From contig NZ_WAAU01000029.1 in assembly GCF_008806755.1 (NCBI RefSeq), positions 1-64,000 on the forward strand: a DNA stretch of 64,000 nt, read 5' to 3'. The notes beneath the pieces were generated by a model that was not told the DNA's origin, ran no database searches, and saw only the letters and a program-made list of their open reading frames with translations. This document shows, piece after piece, positions 1 to 8,664 of this stretch (its first letter is position 1; every line of letters starts with the position of its first letter). A program made the position numbers and the translations under genes. This DNA is from Tenacibaculum aiptasiae (lineage in GTDB: Bacteria > Bacteroidota > Bacteroidia > Flavobacteriales > Flavobacteriaceae).

Positions 1-744
1 GGCGATGGTGATCCAGATGTTACGGATCCAGATGATGATAATGATGGAAATCCAGATGGAACCGATCCAAACTCATTAGTGCCAACAGGAGCAGATGATG
101 TTTTAGTTGTAGGAGAGGGACAAACAGCTTCAGTTAACGTTCTAGCGAATGATGATTTTGAGCCAGGAGCAAATACAAGTATCACTCAAACAGGAGGAAC
201 TGCCGCTGGAACCGTAAGTATTGACCCATTAACAGGGGAGTTAAGTTATACTCCAGCTCCGGGAGAGCAAGGAGGTACAGTTACAATTGAGTTACAAGTA
301 TGTAATACAGGAGTAACACCTCAGGTTTGTGTTAGTGAAAGAGTTACAGTAACTGTACAAACAGATACAGATGGTGATGGTGATCCGGATGTAACAGATC
401 CAGACGATGATAATGATGGAAATCCAGATGGAACCGATCCAAACTCATTAGTGCCAACAGGAGCAGATGATGTATTAACAGTTGTAGAAGGTCAAAGTGC
501 TATGGTTAATGTTTTAGCTAATGATGACTTTGAACCAGGAGCAAATACAAGTATCACTCAAACAGGAGGAACTGCTGCAGGAACCGTAAGTATTGACCCA
601 TTAACAGGAGAAGTTACTTATACACCAGCCGCAGGCGAAGAAGGAGGAATAGTTACTATAGAATTACAAGTATGCAATACAGCAGTAACACCACAAGTTT
701 GTATAACGGAAACTGTTACTGTAACTGTTCAAGTAGATACAGAT
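1..744 (+). repeat. Two tandem 372-bp coding repeats
   Basis: Unit 1 (1-372) and unit 2 (373-744) are in frame, 124 codons each, and very similar at nucleotide level; the stretch encoding [18 protein letters not shown] is almost unchanged. A third start of the linker occurs at 745 and then turns into the Asp-rich repeats. More units probably lie upstream of the window. Confidence 0.9.
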
Positions 745-1524
745 GGCGATGGTGATCCAGACGTTACAGATCCAGATGATGATGGTGATGGTATTTCTGA
801 TGCTACAGAGGGTAATGGTGATAGTGATGGTGATGGTACGCCAGATAGCTTAGATACTGATAGTGATAATGATGGTATTCCTGACGGAACTGAGGGAGCT
901 GGAGATACTGATGGAGATGGTACACCTGATTATTTAGATTTGGATTCAGACGGCGATGGTATTTCAGATAGCACCGAAGGTTTAGGAGATAGTGATGGTG
1001 ATGGAATATCAGACTATCAAGATCCAGACGATGATGGAGATGGAGTATTAACTGGTGATGAAGACATAAATAATGATGGAGATCCAACAAATGATGATAC
1101 TGATGGTGATGGTACACCAGATTATTTAGATACAGATGATGACAACGATGGAATATTAACTATCGATGAATTTATGAATGATTGTGATAATGATAAAGTG
1201 CCAGATCATATTGATTTAACTGACTGTACAATTATACCAGAAGGTTTTTCACCAAATGGAGATGGAGTAAATGATCTTTTTGTAATTCCATTCTTATCAA
1301 ACCACAGAAACTTTAGTATGGGAGTTTATAATAGGTATGGTAGAAAAGTTTACAGATATGATAATAATGGAAGTAGTAATCCTCAATGGTGGGATGGTTA
1401 TTCAAATGTTAGTTTAACATTTGATAATAGTAAACCAGTTCCGGTAGGTACTTACTATTATGTTATTGAGTTGAACGATGGAAGTGGTAAACAATTTACA
1501 GGTTGGGTTTATATTAATAGATAA
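1..1524 (+). CDS. Cell-surface protein with calcium-binding repeats and T9SS type B sorting domain (5' end outside window)
   Basis: The frame is open from base 1, so the start is missing and 507 C-terminal residues are visible. Two nearly identical 124-residue units (bases 1-372 and 373-744) each hold an Asp-rich linker followed by a cadherin/Ig-like beta segment containing [10 protein letters not shown]. Bases 745-1200 encode DxDGDG-type calcium-binding repeats like thrombospondin type 3. The last ~90 residues, from [13 protein letters not shown] to the C-terminal WVYINR, match the gliding-motility-associated (type B) sorting domain. The protein is therefore probably exported by the type IX secretion system and kept at the cell surface, perhaps as an adhesin. 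A PorP/SprF gene follows after 10 bp, the usual partner of type B substrates. Confidence 0.9.
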   Translation, partial: GDGDPDVTDPDDDNDGNPDGTDPNSLVPTGADDVLVVGEGQTASVNVLANDDFEPGANTSITQTGGTAAGTVSIDPLTGELSYTPAPGEQGGTVTIELQVCNTGVTPQVCVSERVTVTVQTDTDGDGDPDVTDPDDDNDGNPDGTDPNSLVPTGADDVLTVVEGQSAMVNVLANDDFEPGANTSITQTGGTAAGTVSIDPLTGEVTYTPAAGEEGGIVTIELQVCNTAVTPQVCITETVTVTVQVDTDGDGDPDVTDPDDDGDGISDATEGNGDSDGDGTPDSLDTDSDNDGIPDGTEGAGDTDGDGTPDYLDLDSDGDGISDSTEGLGDSDGDGISDYQDPDDDGDGVLTGDEDINNDGDPTNDDTDGDGTPDYLDTDDDNDGILTIDEFMNDCDNDKVPDHIDLTDCTIIPEGFSPNGDGVNDLFVIPFLSNHRNFSMGVYNRYGRKVYRYDNNGSSNPQWWDGYSNVSLTFDNSKPVPVGTYYYVIELNDGSGKQFTGWVYINR

Positions 1525-1534
1525 TAGAAAAGAA

Positions 1535-2443
1535 ATGAAGAAAGTTATATTAATAATAATAGTAATATTTAGTACCTTTTCTGTTAAAGGTCAACAGGAT
1601 CCACATTATACACAATATATGTATAATATGAATATTGTAAACCCAGCTTATGCGGGATCTAAAGATGGTTTGGTTTTAAGTGTTTTAGGTAGATCTCAAT
1701 GGGTAGGTATCAAAGATGCTCCAAGAACATTTACGTTTAATGCACAAGCACCTTTAGGTAAAAATGTAGGAATGGGACTTTCTGTAATTGCAGATAAAAT
1801 AGGGCCTTTGTCTGAGCAGAATGTATACGCAGATTTTTCTTATACAATAAAAGTAAATGAAGCAGCAAAACTAGCTTTTGGTTTAAAAGCAGGAGTTACG
1901 TTTTTATCAGCACCATTATCATTTTTAAATACTGTTAATTCAGGAGATATTGCCTTTCAGAATAATTTAAATGAAACAAATCCTAATTTTGGAGTAGGGC
2001 TTTATTATTATACAGATAGATATTATCTAGGATTGTCGGCTCCTAATTTGTTAAAAACAATTCACTTTGAAAGAGGAAACGGTATTGTTTCTAAAGCATT
2101 AGAAGAAACTCATTATTTTTTTACGGGAGGATATGTTTTTCAGATGAGTGATGATATAAAGTTTAAACCATCATTTTTAGCAAAAGCTGCAACAGGAGCT
2201 CCGATTTCGGTGGAATATTCAGCAAATGTATTATTTTACGATAATATTGAGTTTGGGCTGTCTTATAGGTATGACGATTCGTTTTCAGCTATTTTTAGTT
2301 TAAATGTTACTGAGAAATTGAGAATGGGATATGCATACGATCATACTTTTACTAATTTAGGAGATTTTAATTCTGGAAGTCATGAGGTGTTAATGACCTT
2401 TAGCTTCGGAAAAGAAAAATCTAAATTTTTAAGATTCTTTTAA
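1535..2443 (+). CDS. PorP/SprF family type IX secretion system outer-membrane protein
   Basis: The 302-residue product has a signal peptide (residues 1-20, ending KGQ), then the family hallmark QDPHYTQYMYN and NPAYAGS near the mature N terminus, followed by amphipathic beta-strand sequence ending in a typical C-terminal barrel strand. PorP/SprF proteins are outer-membrane partners of T9SS; SprF itself is needed for export of the type B substrate SprB in Flavobacterium. I chose the ATG at 1535 because it starts the signal peptide; an upstream ATG at 1478 overlaps the preceding gene. The gene follows its probable substrate by 10 bp, and a terminator follows at 2473. Confidence 0.93.
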   Translation: MKKVILIIIVIFSTFSVKGQQDPHYTQYMYNMNIVNPAYAGSKDGLVLSVLGRSQWVGIKDAPRTFTFNAQAPLGKNVGMGLSVIADKIGPLSEQNVYADFSYTIKVNEAAKLAFGLKAGVTFLSAPLSFLNTVNSGDIAFQNNLNETNPNFGVGLYYYTDRYYLGLSAPNLLKTIHFERGNGIVSKALEETHYFFTGGYVFQMSDDIKFKPSFLAKAATGAPISVEYSANVLFYDNIEFGLSYRYDDSFSAIFSLNVTEKLRMGYAYDHTFTNLGDFNSGSHEVLMTFSFGKEKSKFLRFF

Positions 2444-2472
2444 AAGTATTTCAGAAAATAGATTGATTTATA

Positions 2473-2508
2473 AAAGAGCAGGTAATTTTAAATTACTTGC
2501 TCTTTTTT
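2473..2508 (+). terminator. Rho-independent terminator
   Basis: A long hairpin (AAGAGCAGGTAATTT paired with AAATTACTTGCTCTT, one G-T pair) is followed by a T run. It closes the surface protein - porP/sprF unit. Confidence 0.85.
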
Positions 2509-2639
2509 GTTGAAAGAAAAACTTGAAGCTATGTATTTATTCTTATGGGAGAAAATAATAGTTAACCTTAATTAACATTAGTTAACTTAATAAGCTTTAA
2601 ACTAACTATAAACTTGCATCGAAATTATAATATAACATT

Positions 2640-3176
2640 ATGAAAAAAATAATAAAAATTAACCTACTACTTATTGTGGTATTCTTATGTGCATGTAAAC
2701 CTAGTTCTAAAAAAGAAAAATCAGTAGTGAGTCAGAAGTTTAATTTAGAATCTTATTTGATTAAAGATGAATATGTAAAATTAGAATTAAAAAAAATGTC
2801 TTCAGGACATTTACATATTTATGGGAAATTAAATGGAATTAAAGGAAATTTTATTTTAGATACTGGAGCTGGTGCTACAGTAATAGATAAAAAGAATCAA
2901 GAGAAATTTCATATGCAGGCAATTGAATCTGATGATGAAGGTACAGGTGCTGGAGGAACTGGACTGCAAATGCTAGCTTCTGAAAAAAATAATTTAAAAA
3001 TAGGGGAATTGGAGTTGAAAGAACTAGGTTTAACGTTAATGAGTTTAGATCATGTAAATAACGCGTTTGTAAGTATGGGGTTAGAAGAAATTGATGGGGT
3101 TATTGGTGCAGATATTTTGACAAATAAAAAGGCAATAATAGATTATTCTAATCTTATTCTGTATTTAAAAAAATAA
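2640..3176 (+). CDS. Retropepsin-like aspartic protease lipoprotein
   Basis: The 178-residue product starts with a lipoprotein signal (lipobox FLCAC, lipidated Cys19). The core carries the retropepsin-type active-site triad Asp74-Thr-Gly in ILDTGAGATVID, and the second family element, hydrophobic-hydrophobic-Gly, as GVIGADIL near residue 153. A single-lobe clan AA protease of this size would act as a homodimer. It is probably anchored in the periplasm or outer membrane. Substrate unknown. It stands alone between two terminators. Confidence 0.8.
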   Translation: MKKIIKINLLLIVVFLCACKPSSKKEKSVVSQKFNLESYLIKDEYVKLELKKMSSGHLHIYGKLNGIKGNFILDTGAGATVIDKKNQEKFHMQAIESDDEGTGAGGTGLQMLASEKNNLKIGELELKELGLTLMSLDHVNNAFVSMGLEEIDGVIGADILTNKKAIIDYSNLILYLKK

Positions 3177-3202
3177 AAAGAGAGGTTAAAAACCTCTCTT
3201 TA
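3177..3202. terminator. Bidirectional terminator between convergent genes
   Basis: A perfect stem AAAGAGAGGTT / AACCTCTCTTT with an AAA loop lies between the ends of the aspartic protease (+) and the metalloprotease-like gene (-), with A and T runs on both sides. Confidence 0.85.
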
Positions 3203-3234
3203 TAAAATGGTCAACCCATATTTAATATTATTTT

Positions 3235-4113
3235 TTAATTATTTCCTAAGTTAGCGTATTCTTTTTCAGAGATTTTCCCTGTGTGAATGTCAACTAATTC
3301 TTCTATTTTAGTTAACATAAACTTGTGTAACTCTTCATCAATTTTTTCTGGTTTTTTAAGATCACTAGATTTTAATTTACCAGGAATAACATAAGTGTTA
3401 TAATAGTAAAAAAAGTTATAATCTAGGTTTGCATTAGATAAATTACCATTATTTCCTAATAACCATCCTAATCTTACAGCCGAACGTCTTTGTGAAGCAG
3501 AACCATGAGAAGACCCACTAGCTCCAGCAATAGATTGAGAAAAGTTGTATGCAGGAATAACATCAGACCAAGTAGAAGTATAACTTCTTCTTAAGAAATA
3601 TCCAGCAAAACCATCAGCTTCTAATTCAGTATTAGAAGGTCCAGTTACTGAAGGGTATCCTTGTCTAAATTGTATTTGATGAGCTACTTCATGTGCTGCA
3701 ATATAAGCTACTGCTGATCTACCGTAGTTTAAAGCTCCTCTTAACATTTCTTCACCCCAAATAATATAATTTGCAGGAGGCCCATAAGATAGAGCATTGA
3801 AAGTACCGCTACCAGCTGCAAAATAAAGAGGTACATTAGCTATACCAAAAAGACTTGAAGCGTTGTTGTTTTGTTGTTTTAAAAAATTTGTTTCACTTGT
3901 ATTGATAAGTGTGTTTGACCAGTAAGAGTTTGGTCCAAATTGAGAAACAGTGGCACAGTTATGTGCTGTATTATGAACATGCAATTCACTTGGTAAAACA
4001 CCTGTTTCTGGAGAATTAGCACTTAATGCTATGTCTTTAGCTATTTCTTGATTGTCACAACTTTGCAACGAAACTAAAATAGCCAACGTTGTTAATTTAA
4101 TAAATTTTTTCAT
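3235..4113 (-). CDS. Zinc metalloprotease-like lipoprotein (HExxH)
   Basis: The 292-residue protein has a lipoprotein signal (LQSC, Cys19). It contains HEVAH (His141, Glu142, His145) followed about 20 residues later by TELEADGFAGYF, the arrangement of zincins of the neutral zinc metallopeptidase (YpfJ-like) type, where the downstream Glu is the third zinc ligand. This suggests a cell-envelope protease. The N-terminal part (HNTAHNCATVSQFGPNSYWSN) resembles the small substrate-binding lobe seen in such lipoproteins. It is transcribed alone. The fold assignment rests on these motifs only; the exact peptidase family is uncertain. Confidence 0.7.
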   Translation of the reverse strand: MKKFIKLTTLAILVSLQSCDNQEIAKDIALSANSPETGVLPSELHVHNTAHNCATVSQFGPNSYWSNTLINTSETNFLKQQNNNASSLFGIANVPLYFAAGSGTFNALSYGPPANYIIWGEEMLRGALNYGRSAVAYIAAHEVAHQIQFRQGYPSVTGPSNTELEADGFAGYFLRRSYTSTWSDVIPAYNFSQSIAGASGSSHGSASQRRSAVRLGWLLGNNGNLSNANLDYNFFYYYNTYVIPGKLKSSDLKKPEKIDEELHKFMLTKIEELVDIHTGKISEKEYANLGNN

Positions 4114-4441
4114 TTATTTTGAAGGGTTTGGGGGTTGACCAAGTTGAAAACGAATGTAATTGTGTATTATTGTATGTTTAAAAAAAATATTTAAACAATA
4201 TGTTTAATTTATTGAATTAGTTAAATATTTGAATTTTATACAATTTAAAACCACTTTGTTGCAGTAAGATGTAAAGCTCAGTATTTGTACATAGTTGAGT
4301 GTGGATTATAATATGAAGAGTGCATTTATTTATAAATAATTTGTTGAGTATGGTTTAAAAAAGAATTAAAAAAAATAATAAAAAAAGTGTAATAAAATTT
4401 AAGTTAGCTAATCTAAAGAGTAAATTATAAAAATATTTACA
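4114..4441. other. Non-coding, divergent promoter region
   Basis: A very AT-rich 328-bp spacer between the divergent metalloprotease and hydrolase genes. It starts with a GAAGGG-TTT-GGGGG run just ahead of the protease start (4120-4133), similar in composition to the G-runs at 19.6-19.9 kb. I see no ORF, RNA or clear hairpin in it. Confidence 0.5.
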
Positions 4442-5320
4442 ATGAAAAAATTAGCAACTCTACTCTTAGTTGTACTTATTCAGAAAAGTGTACTATCACA
4501 AACTACTGAAAAGATATACCCTTTTAGTGTAGACATTACAGGAAAAGGAAAACCAATTATTCTTATACCTGGAATTTCTTGTTCAGGTAAAATTTGGAGA
4601 CAAACAACAGAATTTCTTCAGAAAAAATATGAATGCCACGTTATAACATTGGCGGGTTTTGATAATCAAAAAAGTATAGATTTAAAAAATGGCTTCATAC
4701 CAGCTGTTAAAAAAGGGGTTATAGCATATATTAATAATGAGCTATCTGAAAAACCAATTATTATTGGGCATAGTTTAGGAGGATTTATAACATTGTCAAT
4801 AGCTTCTTCACAACCAAAATTACTTTCACAAGTTATAATAGTTGATTCCTATCCTTTTACACCTTCAATATTTAATCCTAGTGTTACAAAAGAAACTATT
4901 TTATCGCAAGCAAAACAAATGAAAGAAACGATTCTAAATGTTTCAGATAGTTTGTTTTATCAGCAAGAAGTAATGAAGTTAAAGACAATGATTACTGATG
5001 ATAAAAATATAAAACGAGTATCAGAATGGATAATGAAATCTGATAGGGAAACTGTTTCGCAATCAATATTTGAATTAATGACAACAGATTTAAGAAATGA
5101 ACTTGAAAAAATCGAAATACCAATGTTGGTTCTTGGAAGTTGGTATGGGTTAAAAAATTATGGAGTAACAAAAGATTTTGTTAAACAAAGTTTCATAAAA
5201 CAATATTCTGGAGCAATGAAATGTGAAATTATGCTAGCAAATAAAGCGAAACATTTTATTATGTTAGATGACCCCAAGTGGTTTCATGATAAAATTAAAT
5301 CTTTCATTTCTTATGAATAA
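4442..5320 (+). CDS. Exported alpha/beta hydrolase
   Basis: The 292-residue product has a signal peptide (1-19, ending VLSQ). It shows the alpha/beta hydrolase pattern: an oxyanion segment PIILIPGISCSG, the nucleophile elbow GHSLGG with Ser111, and a late catalytic His in KAKHFIMLDDP. Substrate unknown; esters or lactones are possible. Its stop overlaps the start of an ECF sigma gene by 8 bp, so the two are translationally coupled. A periplasmic hydrolase encoded with a sigma factor suggests that the sigma factor responds to an envelope or extracellular signal. Confidence 0.82.
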   Translation: MKKLATLLLVVLIQKSVLSQTTEKIYPFSVDITGKGKPIILIPGISCSGKIWRQTTEFLQKKYECHVITLAGFDNQKSIDLKNGFIPAVKKGVIAYINNELSEKPIIIGHSLGGFITLSIASSQPKLLSQVIIVDSYPFTPSIFNPSVTKETILSQAKQMKETILNVSDSLFYQQEVMKLKTMITDDKNIKRVSEWIMKSDRETVSQSIFELMTTDLRNELEKIEIPMLVLGSWYGLKNYGVTKDFVKQSFIKQYSGAMKCEIMLANKAKHFIMLDDPKWFHDKIKSFISYE

Positions 5321-5810
5321 AAAAGATGATGAATTCAAACAGATATATAAAGAATCAAAAGATAAAATTTATCGATTATGTTTAAGTTTTGTTGGAAATA
5401 AAGCAGATGCAGATGATTTGTTTCAAGATATTTATATTAAAGTTTGGTATAACTTAAAGAATTTTAGAAAAGAGAGTAATATAAATACTTGGATATATAG
5501 AATAGCAATGAACACAGCACTTCTTCAATTGAATAAGAAGAATAAGTCAAATAAAAGATATAGCACTGTAGAATCTGAACATCTAAAGAAAGAGGTAGAG
5601 GAAAATGAAACTAACCATTATAGTGAAGAAGAGTTAAATGAATTACATCAAGCAATTTCTTCATTAAAAAAAGTTGATAGAATAATTACTCACCTTTTAT
5701 TAGAAGACAATAGTTATAATGAGATAGCAGAAATTACAGGTCTAAGTGTTTCTAATGTTGGAGTAAGAATAAATAGAATAAAAACAGCATTAGCTAAAAA
5801 AATGAAATAA
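5313..5810 (+). CDS. ECF-type RNA polymerase sigma factor
   Basis: The 165-residue protein has region 2 (ADADDLFQDIYIKVWYNL, then INTWIYRIAMNTAL) and region 4 (SYNEIAEITGLSVSNVGVRINR helix-turn-helix). I chose the ATG at 5313, which overlaps the upstream stop; the longer frame from 5268 lies inside the hydrolase gene. The next gene, a membrane protein, begins 2 bp after its stop. No recognisable anti-sigma domain is encoded nearby, so the downstream membrane protein is the best candidate for a partner. Confidence 0.88.
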   Translation: MNKKDDEFKQIYKESKDKIYRLCLSFVGNKADADDLFQDIYIKVWYNLKNFRKESNINTWIYRIAMNTALLQLNKKNKSNKRYSTVESEHLKKEVEENETNHYSEEELNELHQAISSLKKVDRIITHLLLEDNSYNEIAEITGLSVSNVGVRINRIKTALAKKMK

Positions 5811-5812
5811 TT

Positions 5813-6406
5813 ATGGAAGAATTAAATAAGTGGAAGGATATGTATCAAAAGTCGGAATCAGATACTTTGAGTATAGATCAGTTAATAGAACGTTTAAATG
5901 TTATAGAAAAGGGTGTAAGAAAAAAAAGAATCTTGTTAATAATGTGTTTTTTAGTTTTAATAGTTACTTCACTTTTAAGATTACCAGAATTTGAAAACAT
6001 TTATTATGTCTTATCTTATGTTCTTATTACAATAGGAATATCAATGAAGTTGTTTGTTCTTTATAGAGGGAAATATAGTTTAATTAGCGATAAAACAAAA
6101 TTCAATAATCAAAATTTCATCAAAAATCATGTCGGTAAATTAAAAGAAAAGATAAATTTTGAAAAGAGATACCTTATGGTTTTTCTAATTTTAATGATTG
6201 GTGGGGTAAATTTTGCATTGATAGGTATGTATGATAAAGGAACTATTTTTAATTTTGAATTTAATCAAAGCAATAGGCTTTTCATTCATTTATCTACAAT
6301 ACTATTATTTTTTGTAGGGTTTTATTTAAATTCAAAGAAAATCAATCGTTATAAAAAGGATGTTTTAGAATTGATAACCGAATTGGAAGATGCTACTAAA
6401 AAATAG
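5813..6406 (+). CDS. Membrane protein of unknown function encoded with ECF sigma factor
   Basis: I do not recognise the family. The 197 residues show a polar N-terminal segment with two short helices (residues 1-35), then two pairs of transmembrane helices (about 38-55 and 63-80, then 122-142 and 155-172) and a Lys/Glu-rich cytoplasmic tail. The short N-terminal stretch before the first helix could touch the sigma factor, as in transmembrane anti-sigma factors, but no zinc-finger HxxxCxxC motif is present. Position 2 bp after the sigma gene supports a shared job. Confidence 0.65.
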   Translation: MEELNKWKDMYQKSESDTLSIDQLIERLNVIEKGVRKKRILLIMCFLVLIVTSLLRLPEFENIYYVLSYVLITIGISMKLFVLYRGKYSLISDKTKFNNQNFIKNHVGKLKEKINFEKRYLMVFLILMIGGVNFALIGMYDKGTIFNFEFNQSNRLFIHLSTILLFFVGFYLNSKKINRYKKDVLELITELEDATKK

Positions 6407-6445
6407 AGCTTATGTTTATATTGTTCTAATCATAACACATTGAAG

Positions 6446-6520
6446 TCGGGATGAAAGGATTCGAACCTTCGATCTCACGGCCCCCAGCCGTGCACTTTAA
6501 CCGGACTAAGCTACATCCCG
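6446..6520 (-). tRNA. tRNA-Pro (anticodon GGG)
   Basis: On the minus strand the 7-bp acceptor CGGGATG/CATCCCG, the anticodon arm CACGG-CTGGGGG-CCGTG and the T arm GAAGG-TTCGAAT-CCTTT fold into a complete cloverleaf with anticodon GGG. The discriminator is A and CCA is not encoded. Confidence 0.97.
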
Positions 6521-6529
6521 AGTTGAAAG

Positions 6530-6537
6530 CAAATATA
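6530..6537 (-). promoter_or_regulatory. -7 promoter element of tRNA-Pro(GGG)
   Basis: Minus-strand TATATTTG matches the Bacteroidota -7 consensus TAnnTTTG exactly and sits 9 bp upstream of the tRNA 5' end. I see no clear TTG at the -33 position. Confidence 0.6.
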
Positions 6538-6549
6538 TTATTAAAAATA

Positions 6550-6578
6550 AAAAGTTCTAGGGCAGACCTAGAACTTTT
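6550..6578 (-). terminator. Rho-independent terminator
   Basis: A perfect 12-bp stem (AAAAGTTCTAGG / CCTAGAACTTTT, loop GCAGA) with a T-rich tract on the minus strand. It terminates the small gene at 6680-6910 and separates it from the tRNA. Confidence 0.85.
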
Positions 6579-6679
6579 ATCAAGAATAAATATTATAAAG
6601 AATAATAGTTGATTAAAAAGTATTATTCTATCTATTTTTATAAACGATGTAAATTGTCGTTTATTGTTTCTATTCAATA

Positions 6680-6910
6680 TTACGCAGTTAAGGGTTTACC
6701 TTTTAAACGCTTTTCAATTCGCTGTTTTACAACAGTTAATCTTTTCATTGCGTCCATTAAGGCAGTGTCCTTAGTTTGTTTATATACCTCGTTTATTTCT
6801 AATATCAAAGCTTTAGCTTCTCTTGAAGCTAATATTCGATCACTAGTAGTGATAAATTTGAACTTTCTGTTTTCAAATTCATCTGCTTTACTTATTAATT
6901 CTGAGTTCAT
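6680..6910 (-). CDS. Small conserved hypothetical protein
   Basis: I know no function. The 76-residue product (MNSELISKADEFENRK to KGKPLTA) is highly charged and predicted helical; it looks like a conserved flavobacterial small protein with a coiled-coil-like C-terminal half (LMDAMKRLTVVKQRIEKRL). The frame could start at 7015, but a promoter -7 box at 7013-7020 would place the transcript start near 7006, inside that longer frame, so I chose the ATG at 6910. The plus-strand frame over the same bases is an antisense shadow. Confidence 0.6.
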   Translation of the reverse strand: MNSELISKADEFENRKFKFITTSDRILASREAKALILEINEVYKQTKDTALMDAMKRLTVVKQRIEKRLKGKPLTA

Positions 6911-7321
6911 AAAATATCTACTAATTTTAATTAAATTATCTTTTTTTAGAATAAGTCTGGTAATTGATTCCGAATAAAAAAGATTTATTTTCTCTATAAA
7001 TAAATTGGGCGACAAATATATACTAATCTTTCATTTAACCTATAATAAATTCATCAAATTATTTTATTTTTTTATAAATTTTCTTTATAACGTAATTTAG
7101 ACCAAAATTTCCTAGTTTTTGTTAATCATAGATGTAATCTATTGAGTTAAATATAATAATTTTTATTTGTTATGTCAAGTCTATTTACAGAAAATTAACA
7201 TAAATACTGGGCTTTTTTGATGATTATTCATTTGTTTATGGTAGATTATTGAGAATAAAGTATTTTTGAAGTTTTAAGATTTTATGCTAAAAATCTTTAA
7301 TATTTAAACATAACAGGTTCA
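6911..7321. other. Non-coding divergent region with a promoter
   Basis: About 410 bp of AT-rich DNA between divergent genes. Minus-strand TATATTTG at 7013-7020 (within GTATATATTTGTCG, nearly identical to the element upstream of rho at 21286-21298) is a good -7 box for the small gene. Plus-strand TATTTTTG at 7261-7268 could serve the DUF1684 gene, but no -33 TTG sits at the right distance. Nothing else recognised. Confidence 0.5.
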
Positions 7322-7930
7322 ATGAAAAAAGTAATATTAATAATTTTAGTGGTTGTATTTCAGTCATGTAGTAGTCAGAAAAAGAGAAAAATTACTGGAA
7401 AATCTCCTTTTCAGATAGAAATGAATACTGAATTTAAGGATGCTTCTAAATCACCATTAACTAAAAAAGGATTGAGAAACTTTAAGGGATTGGATTTTTT
7501 TCCAATTTCAGAAGCGTATATCGTAAGAGCTAAATTAACTAAGACACCTGATGCTCCAACATTTAATTTTCCTACAACTACTGATAGAGTTGCGGTGTAT
7601 AAAAAGTATGGTATTGTCTCTTTTAAAATTAATGGAAAAGATTTTAAATTGGCTATATACAGAGATGAACACCCAGAACCAAAATATAAGGATAACTTGT
7701 TTTTACCATTTTTAGATAATACCAATGGAAAAACTTCTTACGAAGGTGGGCGTTTTATTGATGTTTTAGTCACGGACGAAAATGAGGATGGTACAATAAC
7801 TATTGATTTTAATAAGGCATATAATCCTTATTGTGCGTATAGTGATCGATATTCTTGTCCAATTACACCTAGAGATAATTATTTAGATACTGAGATAAAG
7901 GCTGGAGTAATGGCCTATAAAAAACCATAA
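7322..7930 (+). CDS. DUF1684 domain lipoprotein
   Basis: The 202-residue product has a lipoprotein signal (FQSC, Cys16) and the DUF1684 signature in its second half: FLPFLDNTNGKTSYEGGRFIDV, then DFNKAYNPYCAYSDRYSCPITPRDN and a terminal IKAGVMAY. The biochemical function of DUF1684 proteins is not known to me. It is probably anchored in the envelope. It is monocistronic, with a bidirectional terminator right after the stop. Confidence 0.88.
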   Translation: MKKVILIILVVVFQSCSSQKKRKITGKSPFQIEMNTEFKDASKSPLTKKGLRNFKGLDFFPISEAYIVRAKLTKTPDAPTFNFPTTTDRVAVYKKYGIVSFKINGKDFKLAIYRDEHPEPKYKDNLFLPFLDNTNGKTSYEGGRFIDVLVTDENEDGTITIDFNKAYNPYCAYSDRYSCPITPRDNYLDTEIKAGVMAYKKP

Positions 7931-7957
7931 AAAAAAGCCTGCTTAGCAGGCTTTTTT
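7931..7957. terminator. Bidirectional terminator
   Basis: AAAAAAGCCTGC / GCAGGCTTTTTT with loop TTA lies between the DUF1684 gene and the convergent enoyl-CoA hydratase gene, overlapping the latter's stop by 2 bp. Confidence 0.88.
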
Positions 7958-8660
7958 ATTTAATAGGAGGATTTAATCCTTCTATACTATCTTGTTCTAT
8001 TGCTTGTTGTAATGAATTTAAATAGTTTTTTCTAACCTTTAATTTTGTTTCAGCATGTGCTTTTTTGTTTAAGTTGGAAAACATTTCAGCAATCTTTATA
8101 GCTGTCGGCATCAAATGATCTTCAGGTACAATTCTATCCAGGAAACCAGCTGTAACAGCATTTGCAGGAGTGTATATTTCAGAATTACTAATACTTCTTT
8201 CAAAATAGATAGGAGCTAAGCGCGCTTTGGCTATTTCAATACCTGCATGGTGCATTGTCATTCCAATCATAACTTCGTTTAATCCAATTTTAAAATCACC
8301 TTCGGTACCTATTCTATAATCAGCAGAAAGAAGTAAAAAAGCTCCTTTTGCAATTGCGTGTCCACTACAAGCGATGATAACTGGAAAAGGGAAGGATAAC
8401 ATTCTAAGTGATAACTTAGAGCCTTTAGTTACTAATTCTAAAGCAGCTTCTGGAGAAGCTGTCATGCTTTTTAAGTCATATCCAGCAGAAAAAATACCAG
8501 GTTGTCCCGTTAAAATAACAACTTTCTTTTCTTGTTCTGCTTGATTGAATGCAATGTTTAAAGCATCTATAACTTCGTGTGAAATAGCATTCGCTTTTCC
8601 GTTTGTAATAGTAATAATTACATAAGCATCTTTCGATGTATACTGAACAGGGGTACTCAT
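7956..8660 (-). CDS. Enoyl-CoA hydratase/isomerase family protein
   Basis: The 234-residue product has the crotonase fold pattern: a first oxyanion-hole segment FSAGYDLKSM (~61-70), a second with CSGHAIAKGAFLLLSADYRIG (~109-129) and the typical FKIGLNEVMIGM. The usual catalytic Glu positions of hydratases are not both evident: the second motif has GHAIAKGAFL where hydratases have GxxxGGGxEL, so the reaction (hydratase, isomerase or other acyl-CoA chemistry) cannot be fixed. It begins 4 bp after crcB, with which it is probably cotranscribed. Confidence 0.85.
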   Translation of the reverse strand: MSTPVQYTSKDAYVIITITNGKANAISHEVIDALNIAFNQAEQEKKVVILTGQPGIFSAGYDLKSMTASPEAALELVTKGSKLSLRMLSFPFPVIIACSGHAIAKGAFLLLSADYRIGTEGDFKIGLNEVMIGMTMHHAGIEIAKARLAPIYFERSISNSEIYTPANAVTAGFLDRIVPEDHLMPTAIKIAEMFSNLNKKAHAETKLKVRKNYLNSLQQAIEQDSIEGLNPPIK

Positions 8661-8664
8661 ATGT

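Noticed and set aside
803..1117. Minus-strand frame opposite the Asp-rich repeats
   Set aside because: It is a His/Leu/Tyr-rich mirror of GAT-rich codons, without family features.
6426..6977. Frames overlapping tRNA-Pro(GGG) and the small gene at 6680
   Set aside because: One contains the whole tRNA, the other is antisense to the conserved small protein.
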